A stretch of DNA of 64,000 bases. Origin: Streptomyces sp. S.PNR 29. GTDB taxonomy: Bacteria > Actinomycetota > Actinomycetes > Streptomycetales > Streptomycetaceae. The notes under the pieces are model-generated. The model searched no databases, had not been told where the DNA came from, and worked only from the letters and a program-made list of their open reading frames with translations. Both the position numbers and the translations under genes were made by a program. The stretch is taken from the NCBI RefSeq assembly GCF_030386795.1, contig NZ_JANUQM010000002.1, positions 682,001 through 746,000 on the forward strand, read 5' to 3'. Every line of letters starts with the position of its first letter. The stretch's first letter is position 1. Below are positions 8,312 to 17,348 of this stretch, piece after piece.

Positions 8312-9189
8312 TTGAGCACCGGTGCGTCGACGGCGTCCGACAGCCACTGCTGCTCGGTCTTCGCGAGCGTGCCGTCCTTGCGCAGGGCGTCCACGGCCCG
8401 CGACACGCAGGAGGTGAGTGCGCTGCCCTTGTCGAGCACCAGGCCGAACTGCTCCGGCGTACCGCCCTGGTTCTGGAACTGGCCGACGATCGTCGCGTCC
8501 GTCACCTCGGCCGCGGTGATGTAGAAGGCGGTCGGCAGGTCGGTGACGATGGCGTCCACCTGGCCGTTCTTCAGCGCGGACTTGGCCTGGTCGTTCTTGG
8601 CGTACACGGCCGCCGCCTGCTTCGGCTTCACCACGTCGTTGATGTAGTCGAGGCTGGTGGTGCCGACCTGGGCGCCCAGCTTGACGTCTTTCAGGGCCGC
8701 GATGCTCTTCGCCTTCGCGGCCTTGGAGTTCTTCAGCGCGATGACGGCCTGACGGACGTCGTAGTAGCCGGACGAGAAATCGACGGCCTTCCTGCGCTCG
8801 GCGCTGATGGACACCTGGTTGATGTCGAAGTCGAAGGTCTTCTCTCCGGGCGCGAAAGCCTTGTTGAAGGGCACGCTCTGCCATACCACGGCACTCCTGT
8901 CGTAGCCGAGCTGCTTCGCCACGGCGTACGCGACCGCCGACTCGTAGCCCTTGCCGTTGGACGGGTCGTCGTCCTTGAACCACGGCTCGTACGCGGGCTC
9001 GTCGGTCGCGATCGTCAGCTTGCCCGAGGTCTTGGTGGCCAACTTGCCCTTGGCACAGCTGGTTCCGGCGGAGCCGGTCGGGTTGGCCGCCGACTCCTCC
9101 GGCTGCGGAGCACAGCCGACGGCGGTGGCGAGCAGGGCTACGGTGGCGGCGGCCACGGCACGGCGCAGAGCGCGAGGCGCAGGATGCAT
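8308..9189 (-). CDS. ABC transporter substrate-binding lipoprotein (SBP_bac_3 type)
   Basis: A family 3 periplasmic-type binding protein of 293 residues if it starts at the ATG at 9189. That start gives a proper signal peptide: basic RALRR, hydrophobic VAAATVALLATAVGC, then the lipobox Cys at about residue 26. Starts at 9213 or 9249 would extend the N-terminus, and none has a good ribosome site. The fold is marked by GKLTIATDEPAYEPW near the N-terminus and FDFDINQVSIS. It probably binds a polar amino acid or similar small metabolite and delivers it to the permease and ATPase downstream. It is the first gene of the three-gene operon. Confidence 0.88.
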   Translation of the reverse strand: MHPAPRALRRAVAAATVALLATAVGCAPQPEESAANPTGSAGTSCAKGKLATKTSGKLTIATDEPAYEPWFKDDDPSNGKGYESAVAYAVAKQLGYDRSAVVWQSVPFNKAFAPGEKTFDFDINQVSISAERRKAVDFSSGYYDVRQAVIALKNSKAAKAKSIAALKDVKLGAQVGTTSLDYINDVVKPKQAAAVYAKNDQAKSALKNGQVDAIVTDLPTAFYITAAEVTDATIVGQFQNQGGTPEQFGLVLDKGSALTSCVSRAVDALRKDGTLAKTEQQWLSDAVDAPVLK

Positions 9190-9566
9190 GGCGGGAGATT
9201 GACAGCCCACCATCCCGTCTGTCGAGGTCACAGCGGTAAAAGTCCGCATACTGGGAACGGGTGTTGCGTTCTTGTGAACGCTGCCCGCGGCCAGTGCGCC
9301 GGGCGCGTGCCGGGGCCGCCGGCCGAGGGCGGGGATCGAGGGACCGGCGGCCCATCCGCCCAGGAGCCGTCATCCTGTGCGGGGCTGCTTCCAGTTGACC
9401 GCGCCATCGGACGCGCCGGGAGCGCGCGTACGGTGTCGGCGCGTGCGAAAGGTTCACACGGGGCGCGTGCGCGGAGTCTGCGCGGGGCGCGCGTGCACTG
9501 CTTTGGCGCCCTGTGTGCGGCGTGCGCCGGAGCGCACACCGAGTGGGCGCGACTCCGTGCCGGAAC
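9190..9566. other. 377-bp non-coding stretch upstream of the amino acid ABC operon
   Basis: No convincing gene: the open frames here have odd, Pro/Arg/Ala-rich translations and no ribosome sites. It must hold the promoter of the ABC operon (minus strand), but I found no clear -35/-10 pair. A weak hairpin (GTGTGCG at 9513-9519 with CGCACAC at 9533-9539) lies just downstream of the metallo-hydrolase gene and may end its transcript. GCGCG-rich runs at 9420-9500 are simple composition. Confidence 0.4.
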
Positions 9567-10223
9567 TCACCAGCCCCGGGCGTGCCACTCCGGCAGGTGG
9601 GGTCGCTCCGCGCCCAGCGTGGTGTCGTTGCCGTGCCCCGGGTAGACCCAGGTCTCGTCCGGGAGGACGTCGAAGATCTTCGTCTCGACGTCGTGGATCA
9701 GACTGGCGAACGCCTCCGGGTCCTTACGGGTGTTGCCCACACCTCCCGGGAACAGGCAGTCCCCCGTGAACACATGGGGATGACCGTGCGGGTCGTCGTA
9801 GACGAGGGCGATGGAGCCGGGCGTGTGCCCCACGAGATGGCGCGCGGTGAGCTCCACGTGCCCCACCCGGACGGTGTCGCCGTCGTCGATCAGCACGTCG
9901 GTCGGCACGGGGATGCCCTCGGCGTCGTGCCGGCCCGCGTACGTGCGGGCGCCGGTGGCCGCCACGACCTCGGCGAGCGCCTGCCAGTGGTCGGGGTGCC
10001 GGTGCGTGGTGACGACGGACGCGATGCCGTCGTCGCCGATCATGCCGAGGAGTGTGTGCGCGTCGTTCGCGGCGTCGATCAGCAGCTGCTCGTCGGTGGC
10101 CCGGCAGCGCAGCAGATAGGCGTTGTTGTCCATCGGACCGACAGCGATCTTGCTGATCATCAGGTCCTTGAGCTCGTGCACGTCGGCGGGCCCGCCGACG
10201 TGCACCTCTCCGCTGTACGTCAT
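9567..10223 (-). CDS. MBL-fold metallo-hydrolase, glyoxalase II-like
   Basis: A 218-residue metallo-beta-lactamase fold hydrolase. The zinc motif appears as THRHPDHW (about residues 93-100), followed by VGHTPGS, FTGDCLFPGG (bridging Asp) and the last His in VYPGHG. The pattern is that of glyoxalase II and related thioesterase or detoxification enzymes. The substrate could be an S-acyl mycothiol or lactoylglutathione analogue, since actinobacteria use mycothiol; this is inference. The ATG lies 44 bases downstream of the DinB-fold gene on the same strand, so the two may be cotranscribed, which would fit a thiol-linked detoxification pair. Confidence 0.88.
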   Translation of the reverse strand: MTYSGEVHVGGPADVHELKDLMISKIAVGPMDNNAYLLRCRATDEQLLIDAANDAHTLLGMIGDDGIASVVTTHRHPDHWQALAEVVAATGARTYAGRHDAEGIPVPTDVLIDDGDTVRVGHVELTARHLVGHTPGSIALVYDDPHGHPHVFTGDCLFPGGVGNTRKDPEAFASLIHDVETKIFDVLPDETWVYPGHGNDTTLGAERPHLPEWHARGW

Positions 10224-10266
10224 GGCGGCCAGCCTATAGCGATCGGCCCCGCCGGGGGCGCCGCCG

Positions 10267-10953
10267 CTACAGGGGAGGAAGCGCGGGCAGCGAGCCGCCC
10301 TCCACCGCCAGGCCGGACCCGTCGCGGCGCCCGGCCAGCCAGCCGAGCAGGTCGGCCAGGCTCCCCGTCACCGTGATCCCGGGCTCTCCCGCCTCCCGAC
10401 CCGTGGCCCACGCGCGCGTGCCGTTCGTCAGCCGCGTGGGCGGCACGTCGTGGTGCCCGGTGAACCGGTCGGTGAGGAAGCCGATCTCCCGCTCCACGAA
10501 CTCCGCCGGGAGGTCCTCCAACTCGTAGCCGATCCCGAGGTCCACATGGTGCAGCTCGACCTCGATCCACCGCCGGAACGGCACCCGGGACGCCGAGTCG
10601 ACGACTCCGTTGCGCAGCTCCACCGTGCGCGACCAGTCCTGGGGCGCGGCCCCGGCCCTCTGGAAGCGGTCCGCGCTCTCGCGCACGTCGGTGATCTGCA
10701 CGTCGAGGGGGCGCGGCGCGTCCCGCTCGATGTCGGCGTCGCGGGCCTCGCCGGAGGCGTACATGGGGCGCCCTTCGAGGACGTTCACGAGGGCGTCCGC
10801 GTTGCGGGCCAGGTGCGCGAGGATGTGGCCGCGGGTCCAGCCGGGGAGTCGTGACGGCTCGGTCACGGACGCGTTGTCCAGCTCGCCGACTGCGGTGAGC
10901 AGCCGATCGGTCGCGTCGCGTACAGACGCCAGGTCATGTGCGTGATCACTCAT
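10267..10953 (-). CDS. DinB-fold, maleylpyruvate isomerase-type mycothiol-dependent enzyme
   Basis: A 228-residue member of the mycothiol-dependent maleylpyruvate isomerase N-terminal (DinB-like four-helix) family. It shows LPGWTRGHILAHLARNADAL (about residues 36-55) and the metal-ligand segment EVELHHVDLGIGY (about residues 147-159). The C-terminal region resembles the SCP2-like or wHTH tail found in such enzymes. Members catalyse mycothiol-assisted isomerisation or transfer; the exact reaction is unknown here. The ATG starts immediately after a good promoter, so the mRNA is probably leaderless. The MBL hydrolase gene follows on the same strand. Confidence 0.85.
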   Translation of the reverse strand: MSDHAHDLASVRDATDRLLTAVGELDNASVTEPSRLPGWTRGHILAHLARNADALVNVLEGRPMYASGEARDADIERDAPRPLDVQITDVRESADRFQRAGAAPQDWSRTVELRNGVVDSASRVPFRRWIEVELHHVDLGIGYELEDLPAEFVEREIGFLTDRFTGHHDVPPTRLTNGTRAWATGREAGEPGITVTGSLADLLGWLAGRRDGSGLAVEGGSLPALPPL

Positions 10954-10960
10954 GCTGCTG

Positions 10961-10989
10961 ACATTAGCCCGGCCACACCTTTGGGTGAA
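10961..10989 (-). promoter_or_regulatory. Promoter of the DinB-fold gene, probably leaderless
   Basis: On the minus strand TTCACC (10989-10984) and TAATGT (10966-10961) are separated by exactly 17 bases. The start codon begins seven bases after the -10 box, where transcription should start, so the transcript would have no leader; no ribosome site is seen. Confidence 0.5.
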
Positions 10990-11177
10990 GGTCGTGAACG
11001 AGTGCCGTAAATCGAATGCACGTGCTATAGGGTCGAGAGCGGCGTCGGGCATGCTGGATGGCCGGGGATTGTTATGCAACCCGGGAATCCGACCGGCGTT
11101 GTCAGTGGCTCCCCCTAGTCTGAGAAAGCACGGGGGCCCCGCCCCTGTCACTTCTCTCAAGAAAGGTGCGGACCGGC

Positions 11178-14100
11178 GTGGCCGACCGTCTCATCGTCCG
11201 TGGCGCGCGCGAGCACAACCTGAAAAACGTCTCGCTCGACCTGCCAAGGGACTCGCTCATCGTCTTCACGGGCCTGTCCGGCTCGGGCAAGTCCTCCCTG
11301 GCCTTCGACACCATCTTCGCCGAGGGCCAGCGGCGCTACGTGGAGTCGCTCTCCTCGTACGCCCGGCAGTTCCTCGGCCAGATGGACAAGCCGGACGTCG
11401 ACTTCATCGAGGGCCTCTCGCCCGCGGTCTCCATCGACCAGAAGTCGACCTCCCGCAACCCGCGCTCGACGGTCGGCACGATCACCGAGGTCTACGACTA
11501 CCTCCGCCTGCTCTTCGCGCGCATCGGCAAGCCGCACTGCCCCGAGTGCGGCCGCCCCATCTCGCGCCAGTCGCCGCAGGCCATCGTCGACAAGGTCCTG
11601 GAGCTGCCGGAGGGAAGCCGCTTCCAGGTGCTGTCGCCGCTGGTGCGTGAGCGCAAGGGAGAGTTCGTCGACCTCTTCGCCGACCTCCAGACCAAGGGCT
11701 ACTCCCGCGCACGGGTGGACGGCGAGACGATCCAGCTCTCCAGCCCGCCCACGCTGAAGAAGCAGGAGAAGCACACCATCGAGGTGGTCGTCGACCGCCT
11801 CACGGTGAAGGACTCCGCCAAGCGCCGCCTCACCGACTCCGTGGAGACCGCCCTCGGTCTGTCCGGCGGCATGGTCGTGCTGGACTTCGTCGACCTCCCC
11901 GAGGACGACCCCGAGCGCGAGCGCATGTACTCGGAGCACCTGTACTGCCCGTACGACGACCTCTCCTTCGAGGAACTGGAGCCCCGCTCCTTCTCCTTCA
12001 ACTCACCCTTCGGCGCCTGCCCCGACTGCACGGGCATCGGTACGCGCATGGAGGTCGACCCCGAGCTGATCGTCCCGGACCCGGACAAGACCCTCGACGA
12101 GGGCGCCATCCACCCCTGGTCCCACGGTCACACCAAGGACTACTTCGGCCGCCTGATCGGAGCCCTCGCCGACGCACTGGGCTTCCGGACCGACATCCCC
12201 TTCGCCGGGCTTCCGCAACGTGCCAAGAAGGCCCTGCTCCACGGCCACAAGACCCAGGTCGAGGTCCGCTACCGCAACCGGTACGGACGCGAGCGCCGGT
12301 ACACCACGGCCTTCGAGGGCGCCGTCCCCTTCGTCAAGCGCCGGCACAGCGAGGCCGAGAGCGACGCCAGCCGCGAGCGCTTCGAGGGCTACATGCGCGA
12401 AGTGCCGTGCCCCACCTGTGAGGGCACCCGCCTGAAGCCGATCGTCCTCGCGGTCACGATCATGGAGAAGTCGATCGCCGAGGTCTCCGCGATGTCCATC
12501 AGCGACTGCGCGGACTTCCTGGGCGAGCTGAAGCTCAACGCCCGCGACAAGAAGATCGCCGAGCGCGTGCTGAAGGAGGTCAACGAGCGGCTGCGGTTCC
12601 TGGTCGACGTCGGCCTGGACTACCTCTCGCTCAACCGCGCGGCCGGCACGCTCTCCGGCGGCGAGGCCCAGCGGATCCGCCTGGCCACCCAGATCGGCTC
12701 CGGACTCGTCGGCGTGCTGTACGTCCTCGACGAGCCGTCCATCGGCCTGCACCAGCGCGACAACCACCGGCTGATCGAGACCCTGGTCCGGCTGCGCGAC
12801 ATGGGCAACACGCTCATCGTCGTGGAGCACGACGAGGACACCATCAAGACCGCCGACTGGGTCGTCGACATCGGCCCCGGCGCCGGCGAGCACGGCGGCA
12901 AGGTCGTGCACAGCGGCTCCCTGAAGGAACTCCTCGCCAACGAGGAGTCGCAGACCGGGCAGTACCTGGCCGGCAAGAAGGCCATCCCGGTGCCCGACAT
13001 CCGGCGGCCCCTCGACCCGTCCCGGCAGCTCACGGTGCACGGCGCCCGCGAGAACAACCTCAAGGACATCGACGTGTCCTTCCCGCTGGGCGTGTTCACG
13101 GCCGTCACGGGCGTCTCCGGCTCCGGCAAGTCGACGCTGGTCAACGACATCCTGTACACGCACCTGGCCCGCGAGCTGAATGGCGCCCGCACCGTTCCGG
13201 GGCGGCACACGCGCGTGGACGGCGACGACCTCGTCGACAAGGTCGTGCACGTCGACCAGTCGCCCATCGGCCGCACCCCGCGCTCCAACCCGGCGACGTA
13301 CACCGGCGTCTTCGACCACATCCGCAAGCTGTTCGCCGAGACCACCGAGGCGAAGGTCCGGGGCTACATGCCGGGCCGGTTCTCCTTCAACGTCAAGGGC
13401 GGCCGCTGCGAGAACTGCGCGGGTGACGGCACGATCAAGATCGAGATGAACTTCCTCCCGGACGTGTACGTCCCGTGCGAGGTCTGCCACGGCGCCCGCT
13501 ACAACCGGGAGACCCTGGAGGTCCACTACAAGGGCAAGTCCATCTCCGAGGTCCTGAACATGCCCATCGAAGAGGCCATGCACTTCTTCGAGGCGGTTCC
13601 GGCGATCTCCCGCCACCTCAAGACGCTCAACGACGTCGGCCTCGGATACGTCCGCCTCGGCCAGTCCGCGACCACCCTCTCCGGCGGTGAGGCCCAGCGC
13701 GTCAAGCTCGCCAGCGAGCTGCAGAAGCGCTCCACCGGCCGCACCGTCTACGTCCTGGACGAGCCGACCACCGGTTTGCACTTCGAGGACATCAGCAAGC
13801 TGCTGGCGGTCCTGTCCGGCCTGGTCGACAAGGGCAACACGGTCATCGTCATCGAGCACAACCTCGATGTGATCAAGACCGCCGACTGGATCGTCGACAT
13901 GGGACCGGAGGGCGGCGCCGGCGGTGGCCTGGTCGTCGCCGAGGGCACGCCCGAGCAGGTTGCCGGTGTCCCCACCAGCCACACCGGCAAGTTCCTGCGG
14001 GAGATCCTCGGCGCCGACCGGATCAGCGACGCGACCTCGGTGAAGGCCGCGGGCGGCACGACGGCCCGGAAGACGGTCGCGGCCAGGTCGACGGCGAAGA

Positions 14101-14204
14101 AGACGGCGACGGCCAGGACCGCCAACAACACGGCCACTAAGAAGGCGGCCGGAGCCACCAAGAAGGCACCCGCCAAGAAGGCGACGCGCACCCGCAAGGC
14201 CTGA
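11178..14204 (+). CDS. uvrA: UvrABC nucleotide excision repair ATPase subunit A
   Basis: The damage-recognition ATPase of nucleotide excision repair, 1008 residues from the GTG at 11178 ([17 protein letters not shown] is the conserved family start; a GTG at 11166 is less likely because AAGAAAGG lies only just ahead of it). Two ABC modules are present: Walker [10 protein letters not shown] near residue 33 and GVSGSGKST near 645, signatures [12 protein letters not shown] and [12 protein letters not shown], and two Cys4 zinc modules (CPECG..; CENC with CEVC). The last 55 or so residues form a Lys/Ala/Thr-rich tail beyond the normal end. It is transcribed away from the DinB-fold gene and ends at a strong hairpin. 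Confidence 0.97.
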   Translation: MADRLIVRGAREHNLKNVSLDLPRDSLIVFTGLSGSGKSSLAFDTIFAEGQRRYVESLSSYARQFLGQMDKPDVDFIEGLSPAVSIDQKSTSRNPRSTVGTITEVYDYLRLLFARIGKPHCPECGRPISRQSPQAIVDKVLELPEGSRFQVLSPLVRERKGEFVDLFADLQTKGYSRARVDGETIQLSSPPTLKKQEKHTIEVVVDRLTVKDSAKRRLTDSVETALGLSGGMVVLDFVDLPEDDPERERMYSEHLYCPYDDLSFEELEPRSFSFNSPFGACPDCTGIGTRMEVDPELIVPDPDKTLDEGAIHPWSHGHTKDYFGRLIGALADALGFRTDIPFAGLPQRAKKALLHGHKTQVEVRYRNRYGRERRYTTAFEGAVPFVKRRHSEAESDASRERFEGYMREVPCPTCEGTRLKPIVLAVTIMEKSIAEVSAMSISDCADFLGELKLNARDKKIAERVLKEVNERLRFLVDVGLDYLSLNRAAGTLSGGEAQRIRLATQIGSGLVGVLYVLDEPSIGLHQRDNHRLIETLVRLRDMGNTLIVVEHDEDTIKTADWVVDIGPGAGEHGGKVVHSGSLKELLANEESQTGQYLAGKKAIPVPDIRRPLDPSRQLTVHGARENNLKDIDVSFPLGVFTAVTGVSGSGKSTLVNDILYTHLARELNGARTVPGRHTRVDGDDLVDKVVHVDQSPIGRTPRSNPATYTGVFDHIRKLFAETTEAKVRGYMPGRFSFNVKGGRCENCAGDGTIKIEMNFLPDVYVPCEVCHGARYNRETLEVHYKGKSISEVLNMPIEEAMHFFEAVPAISRHLKTLNDVGLGYVRLGQSATTLSGGEAQRVKLASELQKRSTGRTVYVLDEPTTGLHFEDISKLLAVLSGLVDKGNTVIVIEHNLDVIKTADWIVDMGPEGGAGGGLVVAEGTPEQVAGVPTSHTGKFLREILGADRISDATSVKAAGGTTARKTVAARSTAKKTATARTANNTATKKAAGATKKAPAKKATRTRKA

Positions 14205-14241
14205 GGCGTCCCAGCCGGGCCGCCCGGCACCGGAACAACAC

Positions 14242-14271
14242 GGCGCCCCGTGGGATCTCCCACGGGGCGCC
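14242..14271. terminator. Bidirectional terminator between uvrA and the sugar kinase gene
   Basis: A perfect 14-bp inverted repeat (14242-14255 and 14258-14271) with a minimal 2-base centre, lying between two convergent genes 38 bases after uvrA. It should stop transcription from both sides. Confidence 0.75.
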
Positions 14272-14323
14272 GCGCTGTACGACCGGGCGGATCAGCCGTC
14301 CTTCGGCCGAGCACGGTCCACGG

Positions 14324-15235
14324 TCACAGGTCGCCCAGTTCGGAGGCGTACGGCGGCTCGGCACCCGCACGGGAGCAGGTGATCGCCGCCGCCCGGGCCG
14401 CGAACCGCAGCAGCCGCGTCCAGCCGTCGGCACCCAGACCCGAGAGCGCCTGTGGAGACAGCGCGTCCCGCGCGGACAGACCGTGCAGCAGGGCCGCGTT
14501 GACCGTGTCGCCGGCACCGATCGTGTCCACGACGTCGACCTTCTCGCCGGGCACGGAGTACTCGGCGCCGTCCCGGGTGAAGGCGGTCAGCCCGTCACCA
14601 CCGCGGGTGATCACGACGGCCGACGGACCGGCGGCCAGCCACTCGTGCGGCGTGCCGCCCAGCCAACGGGCGTCCTCCTCGGAGAGCTTGAGCAGGGACA
14701 CCGACGGCAGCCAGCTCTTGAAGCGGGCCCGGTAGGCGTCCGCGTCGGGGATCAGCCCCGGCCGGATGTTCGGGTCCAGCGCGGTGAACACGCCCTGCGC
14801 GGCCGCCGTCCGCATCAGCTCCTCGTAGGCGCTCGCCCCCGGCTCCAGGACCAGCGAGCAGGTCCCGAAGGACACCGCCCGCGTCGCGGCGGGAAGCCGC
14901 GCGGGGGCCGTGAACAGCCGGTCGGCGGTGCCCTCGACGTAGAACGAGTAGGCGGCCGAGCCGCCCGCGTCGATCGTGGCGACCGCGAGGGTGGTGGGCT
15001 CCGGGCCGCGCTGCACTCCCGAGACGTCCACACCCGCGCCGCGCAGCCCGTCGAGCAGGGCCTCCCCGAAGGCGTCGTACGACGTGCGGGAGCAGAAGGC
15101 GGTGGGGGAGCCGAGGCGGCCGAGGGCCACGGCCGTGTTGTACGGGCCGCCGCCCAGCGCCGGCTGGAGACCAGCGAGGGCACCCGTGCCCTGCGGTACC
15201 AGATCGATCAGGGCCTCACCGGCGACGACGATCAC
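14324..15235 (-). CDS. PfkB-family sugar kinase (fructokinase-like)
   Basis: A 303-residue ribokinase/PfkB-family kinase. The N-terminal VVAGEALIDLVPQ, GGGPYNTAVALGRLG and the C-terminal anion-hole and catalytic Asp motif DTIGAGDTVNAALLHGL are intact, as is the mid-protein FSPREGRL-equivalent region FTALDPNIRPGL. The pattern best fits fructokinase or a related ketose/deoxysugar kinase. The GTG start overlaps the stop of the upstream LacI-family gene (GTGA), so kinase and regulator form one autoregulated operon that likely responds to the same sugar. No transporter is linked, so uptake must be encoded elsewhere. Confidence 0.9.
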   Translation of the reverse strand: MIVVAGEALIDLVPQGTGALAGLQPALGGGPYNTAVALGRLGSPTAFCSRTSYDAFGEALLDGLRGAGVDVSGVQRGPEPTTLAVATIDAGGSAAYSFYVEGTADRLFTAPARLPAATRAVSFGTCSLVLEPGASAYEELMRTAAAQGVFTALDPNIRPGLIPDADAYRARFKSWLPSVSLLKLSEEDARWLGGTPHEWLAAGPSAVVITRGGDGLTAFTRDGAEYSVPGEKVDVVDTIGAGDTVNAALLHGLSARDALSPQALSGLGADGWTRLLRFAARAAAITCSRAGAEPPYASELGDL

Positions 15236-16266
15236 GAGGTGTTTCCTTTCTCGGACTGCTCGGGCGGTTCCGCGCAGCCGCACGAGGTGCGGTGGACGAA
15301 GGCGCACGGGAGCCGCAGGGTTCGGGCGGGCCGGTCCGGTGAGGCGAGACGATCCAGCAGAACCCGGACCGCCTGGGCGCCGATCTCCCTGCTGGGCTGG
15401 GACACGGCGGTGAGCCGGGGCGAGAACAGGTCCGCCCAGGCGAAGTCGTCGAAGCAGCACAGCGCGATGTCGCCCGGCACCGACAGACCGCGGTCGCGCA
15501 GGGCGCGCAGCGCGCCGATGGTCATGGTGTTGTTGGCGGTGACCAGCGCGGTGGGCGGCGCGGCGAGGGACAGCAGCGCCGCGGTGGCCCGTTCGCCGCC
15601 GGCCGACTCGGAGTCGCCGTGCACCAGGAGCCGATCGTCGTACGGCAGCCCGGCGGCCGCGAGGCCGTGCCGGTAACCGGTGATCCGCTCGCTGGTGGTG
15701 CTGAGCCCCGGCCGGCCCGCGACCAGGCCGATACGGCGGTGGCCGAGCCCGGCGAGATGCGTGACCAACCGGGCCGTCGGCTCGGCGCTCTCGGCGCACA
15801 CCTGGTCGAAGCTCGGGGCATCGACCAGCCGGTCGAGGAACACGGTCGGCACCTCGTGGCGTCCGAGGTAGGCGAGGAGCCCGCGCGGATCGGGGGAGGG
15901 AGCGACGATCATGCCGTCCACGCGGCGCTCGTGCAGCAGCTGGACGACCTTGCGCTCGTGCTCGGGGTCGTCGTGCGGGTCGGCGATGAGCAGGCTGTAG
16001 CCGTGCTCCAGGGCACCGGCCTCGACGCCTTGCAGGATCTCCGTGAAATACGGGTTGCTGATCGCCGACACCGCGAGCCCGATGGACCGGGTGCGGGACG
16101 TCACCAGGGAACGGGCGAGGGAGTTGGGGGTGTAACCGAGCTCCTCGACGGCGTCCAGGACCGCCTGGCGGGTGTGCGGCAGCACCGGCCGGGTGTCGTT
16201 CAGTACGTGCGAGACGGTCGCCACGGAGACGCCGGCGCTCCGTGCGACGTCGGCCATCGTCGCCAT
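15232..16266 (-). CDS. LacI-family transcriptional regulator
   Basis: A 344-residue LacI/GalR repressor. It has an N-terminal helix-turn-helix (MADVARSAGVSVATVSHVLN, residues 4-23), hinge helix YTPNSLARSL, and a periplasmic-binding-protein-like sugar domain. It is cotranscribed with the PfkB-type kinase, whose start overlaps its stop. A perfect 32-bp palindrome of the AACGCTTGCGCAAGCGTT class lies 28 bases upstream of the ATG, where it would block its own promoter. It probably represses the kinase operon until a sugar or sugar phosphate binds. Confidence 0.93.
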   Translation of the reverse strand: MATMADVARSAGVSVATVSHVLNDTRPVLPHTRQAVLDAVEELGYTPNSLARSLVTSRTRSIGLAVSAISNPYFTEILQGVEAGALEHGYSLLIADPHDDPEHERKVVQLLHERRVDGMIVAPSPDPRGLLAYLGRHEVPTVFLDRLVDAPSFDQVCAESAEPTARLVTHLAGLGHRRIGLVAGRPGLSTTSERITGYRHGLAAAGLPYDDRLLVHGDSESAGGERATAALLSLAAPPTALVTANNTMTIGALRALRDRGLSVPGDIALCCFDDFAWADLFSPRLTAVSQPSREIGAQAVRVLLDRLASPDRPARTLRLPCAFVHRTSCGCAEPPEQSEKGNTS

Positions 16267-16293
16267 GGCCGGAAACGTATCCCATTCGGCGAC

Positions 16294-16325
16294 GGACGTA
16301 AACGCTTGCGCAAGCGTTTACGTCC
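16294..16325. promoter_or_regulatory. 32-bp LacI-type operator palindrome
   Basis: A perfect palindrome (arms 16294-16309 and 16310-16325). Its centre AACGCTTGCGCAAGCGTT is the classical LacI/GalR-family operator with central CG flanked by GCTT/AAGC arms; GGACGTA arms extend it on each side. It sits 28 bases upstream of the LacI-family gene, so autoregulation is the simplest reading. Confidence 0.85.
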
Positions 16326-16400
16326 CCGGCGTCCGCTGGTAGCGCTCCCTGATCGCCTCGCGGACGGGGGCGGCGCGACCGCTGGAGCGGACCCGTGCCC

Positions 16401-17348
16401 TCACTCCCAGTCCCATCCGATCCCCACGATCCCCGACCGCGCCCGCGGTTCGACCAGGTGCACCGAGTGGTGCAGCCCGCTGAGCGCCAGTTCCTGGCGG
16501 CCGCTGCGGGGCGCCGCGGCCGAATGCTGTGTGAACCGGTGGCACCGCACCGGCAGAGCCGTCGCCGCGAACCGCACCTGGAGGGCGTACTGCCCGCCCG
16601 CCGAGCCGAACCCGCGGAGGTACTCGCGCGAGACGCCGGCCGTGCCGTCCTCGACGCCGTAGCGGAACAGGAACGTGTCTCCGGACCGCAGGCGCGTGTC
16701 GAAGAGCAGCTCCGCCACGAGCACGCCGGTGTCGTGGTGCCGACGGACTCGCCCGGTACGACAGTTCTCCAGGGCGTGCACCGCCATGCGCTCCGGCACA
16801 CACCCCGGGTCGCCGTGATGGACGGCCACGAAGCGGTCGACGCCGTTCCGGTGGGCCCGCACGATGTGGTGCGACTCGCGTCCGGCCAGCTCCCGCCGCG
16901 CCCCGATCCGGACCCGCTCGTGGTGCCCCAGGGTGTGCAGCCCGCCGTCCGGCGGAGAGTCCAGCTCGGCCAGCAGCTGTTCCAGGACGCCCGAGGCCTC
17001 GACGAGCGCCCGGTAGGAGCGGGTCGCGGACCGCTGCTCGCGCGACCGGTCCTCGGTCTCGGCGAGCAGCCGGATGAGCGACTCGTCCGGCAGCTGGAGG
17101 ATCTCCTCCAGGGCCCGTACGGCCCGCAGCGACTCCGGGCGCTGGGGGCGCCGGGCGCCCTGCTGCCAGTAGCTCAGACTGGTGACGCCCACCTTCACTC
17201 CGTAGCGCGACAGATGGTGCTGCACGCGCTGCAGCGGCAGTCCGCGAGCGGCGATCGCGGCGCGCAGGGCCACGTGGAAGGGGCCGCCGCGCAGGGCCGA
17301 GTCCAGTTCCGCGACGGCTGTCTCCGCGTGCTGAGGGGCGTGCGGCAT
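16401..17348 (-). CDS. Regulator-like protein with XRE-type helix-turn-helix, function unknown
   Basis: A 315-residue protein. Residues 20-85 look like a helix-turn-helix: GLPLQRVQHHLSRYGVKVG followed by SLSYWQQGARRPQRPESLRA, as in Cro/C1-type repressors. The rest has no domain I recognise; it includes a His-rich stretch and ends in a beta-rich segment with HRFTQHSAA and HLVEP. The ATG at 17348 has AAAGG nine bases upstream; a longer reading frame to 17654 is less likely. It is divergent from uvrC and downstream of nothing obvious, so its target is unknown. It resembles conserved streptomycete regulators of unassigned role. Confidence 0.65.
   Translation of the reverse strand: MPHAPQHAETAVAELDSALRGGPFHVALRAAIAARGLPLQRVQHHLSRYGVKVGVTSLSYWQQGARRPQRPESLRAVRALEEILQLPDESLIRLLAETEDRSREQRSATRSYRALVEASGVLEQLLAELDSPPDGGLHTLGHHERVRIGARRELAGRESHHIVRAHRNGVDRFVAVHHGDPGCVPERMAVHALENCRTGRVRRHHDTGVLVAELLFDTRLRSGDTFLFRYGVEDGTAGVSREYLRGFGSAGGQYALQVRFAATALPVRCHRFTQHSAAAPRSGRQELALSGLHHSVHLVEPRARSGIVGIGWDWE

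Noticed and set aside
9228..9539. Small minus-strand gene in the 377-bp spacer
   Set aside because: Low-complexity Ala/Arg/Pro product, no ribosome site and no recognisable motif.
10985..11035. LexA (SOS) box upstream of uvrA
   Set aside because: GAACGAGTGCC near 10996 resembles half of the actinobacterial LexA box, but the other half GTTC is missing.
12003..13982. 659-residue minus frame opposite uvrA
   Set aside because: uvrA motifs on the plus strand are unmistakable; antisense shadow.
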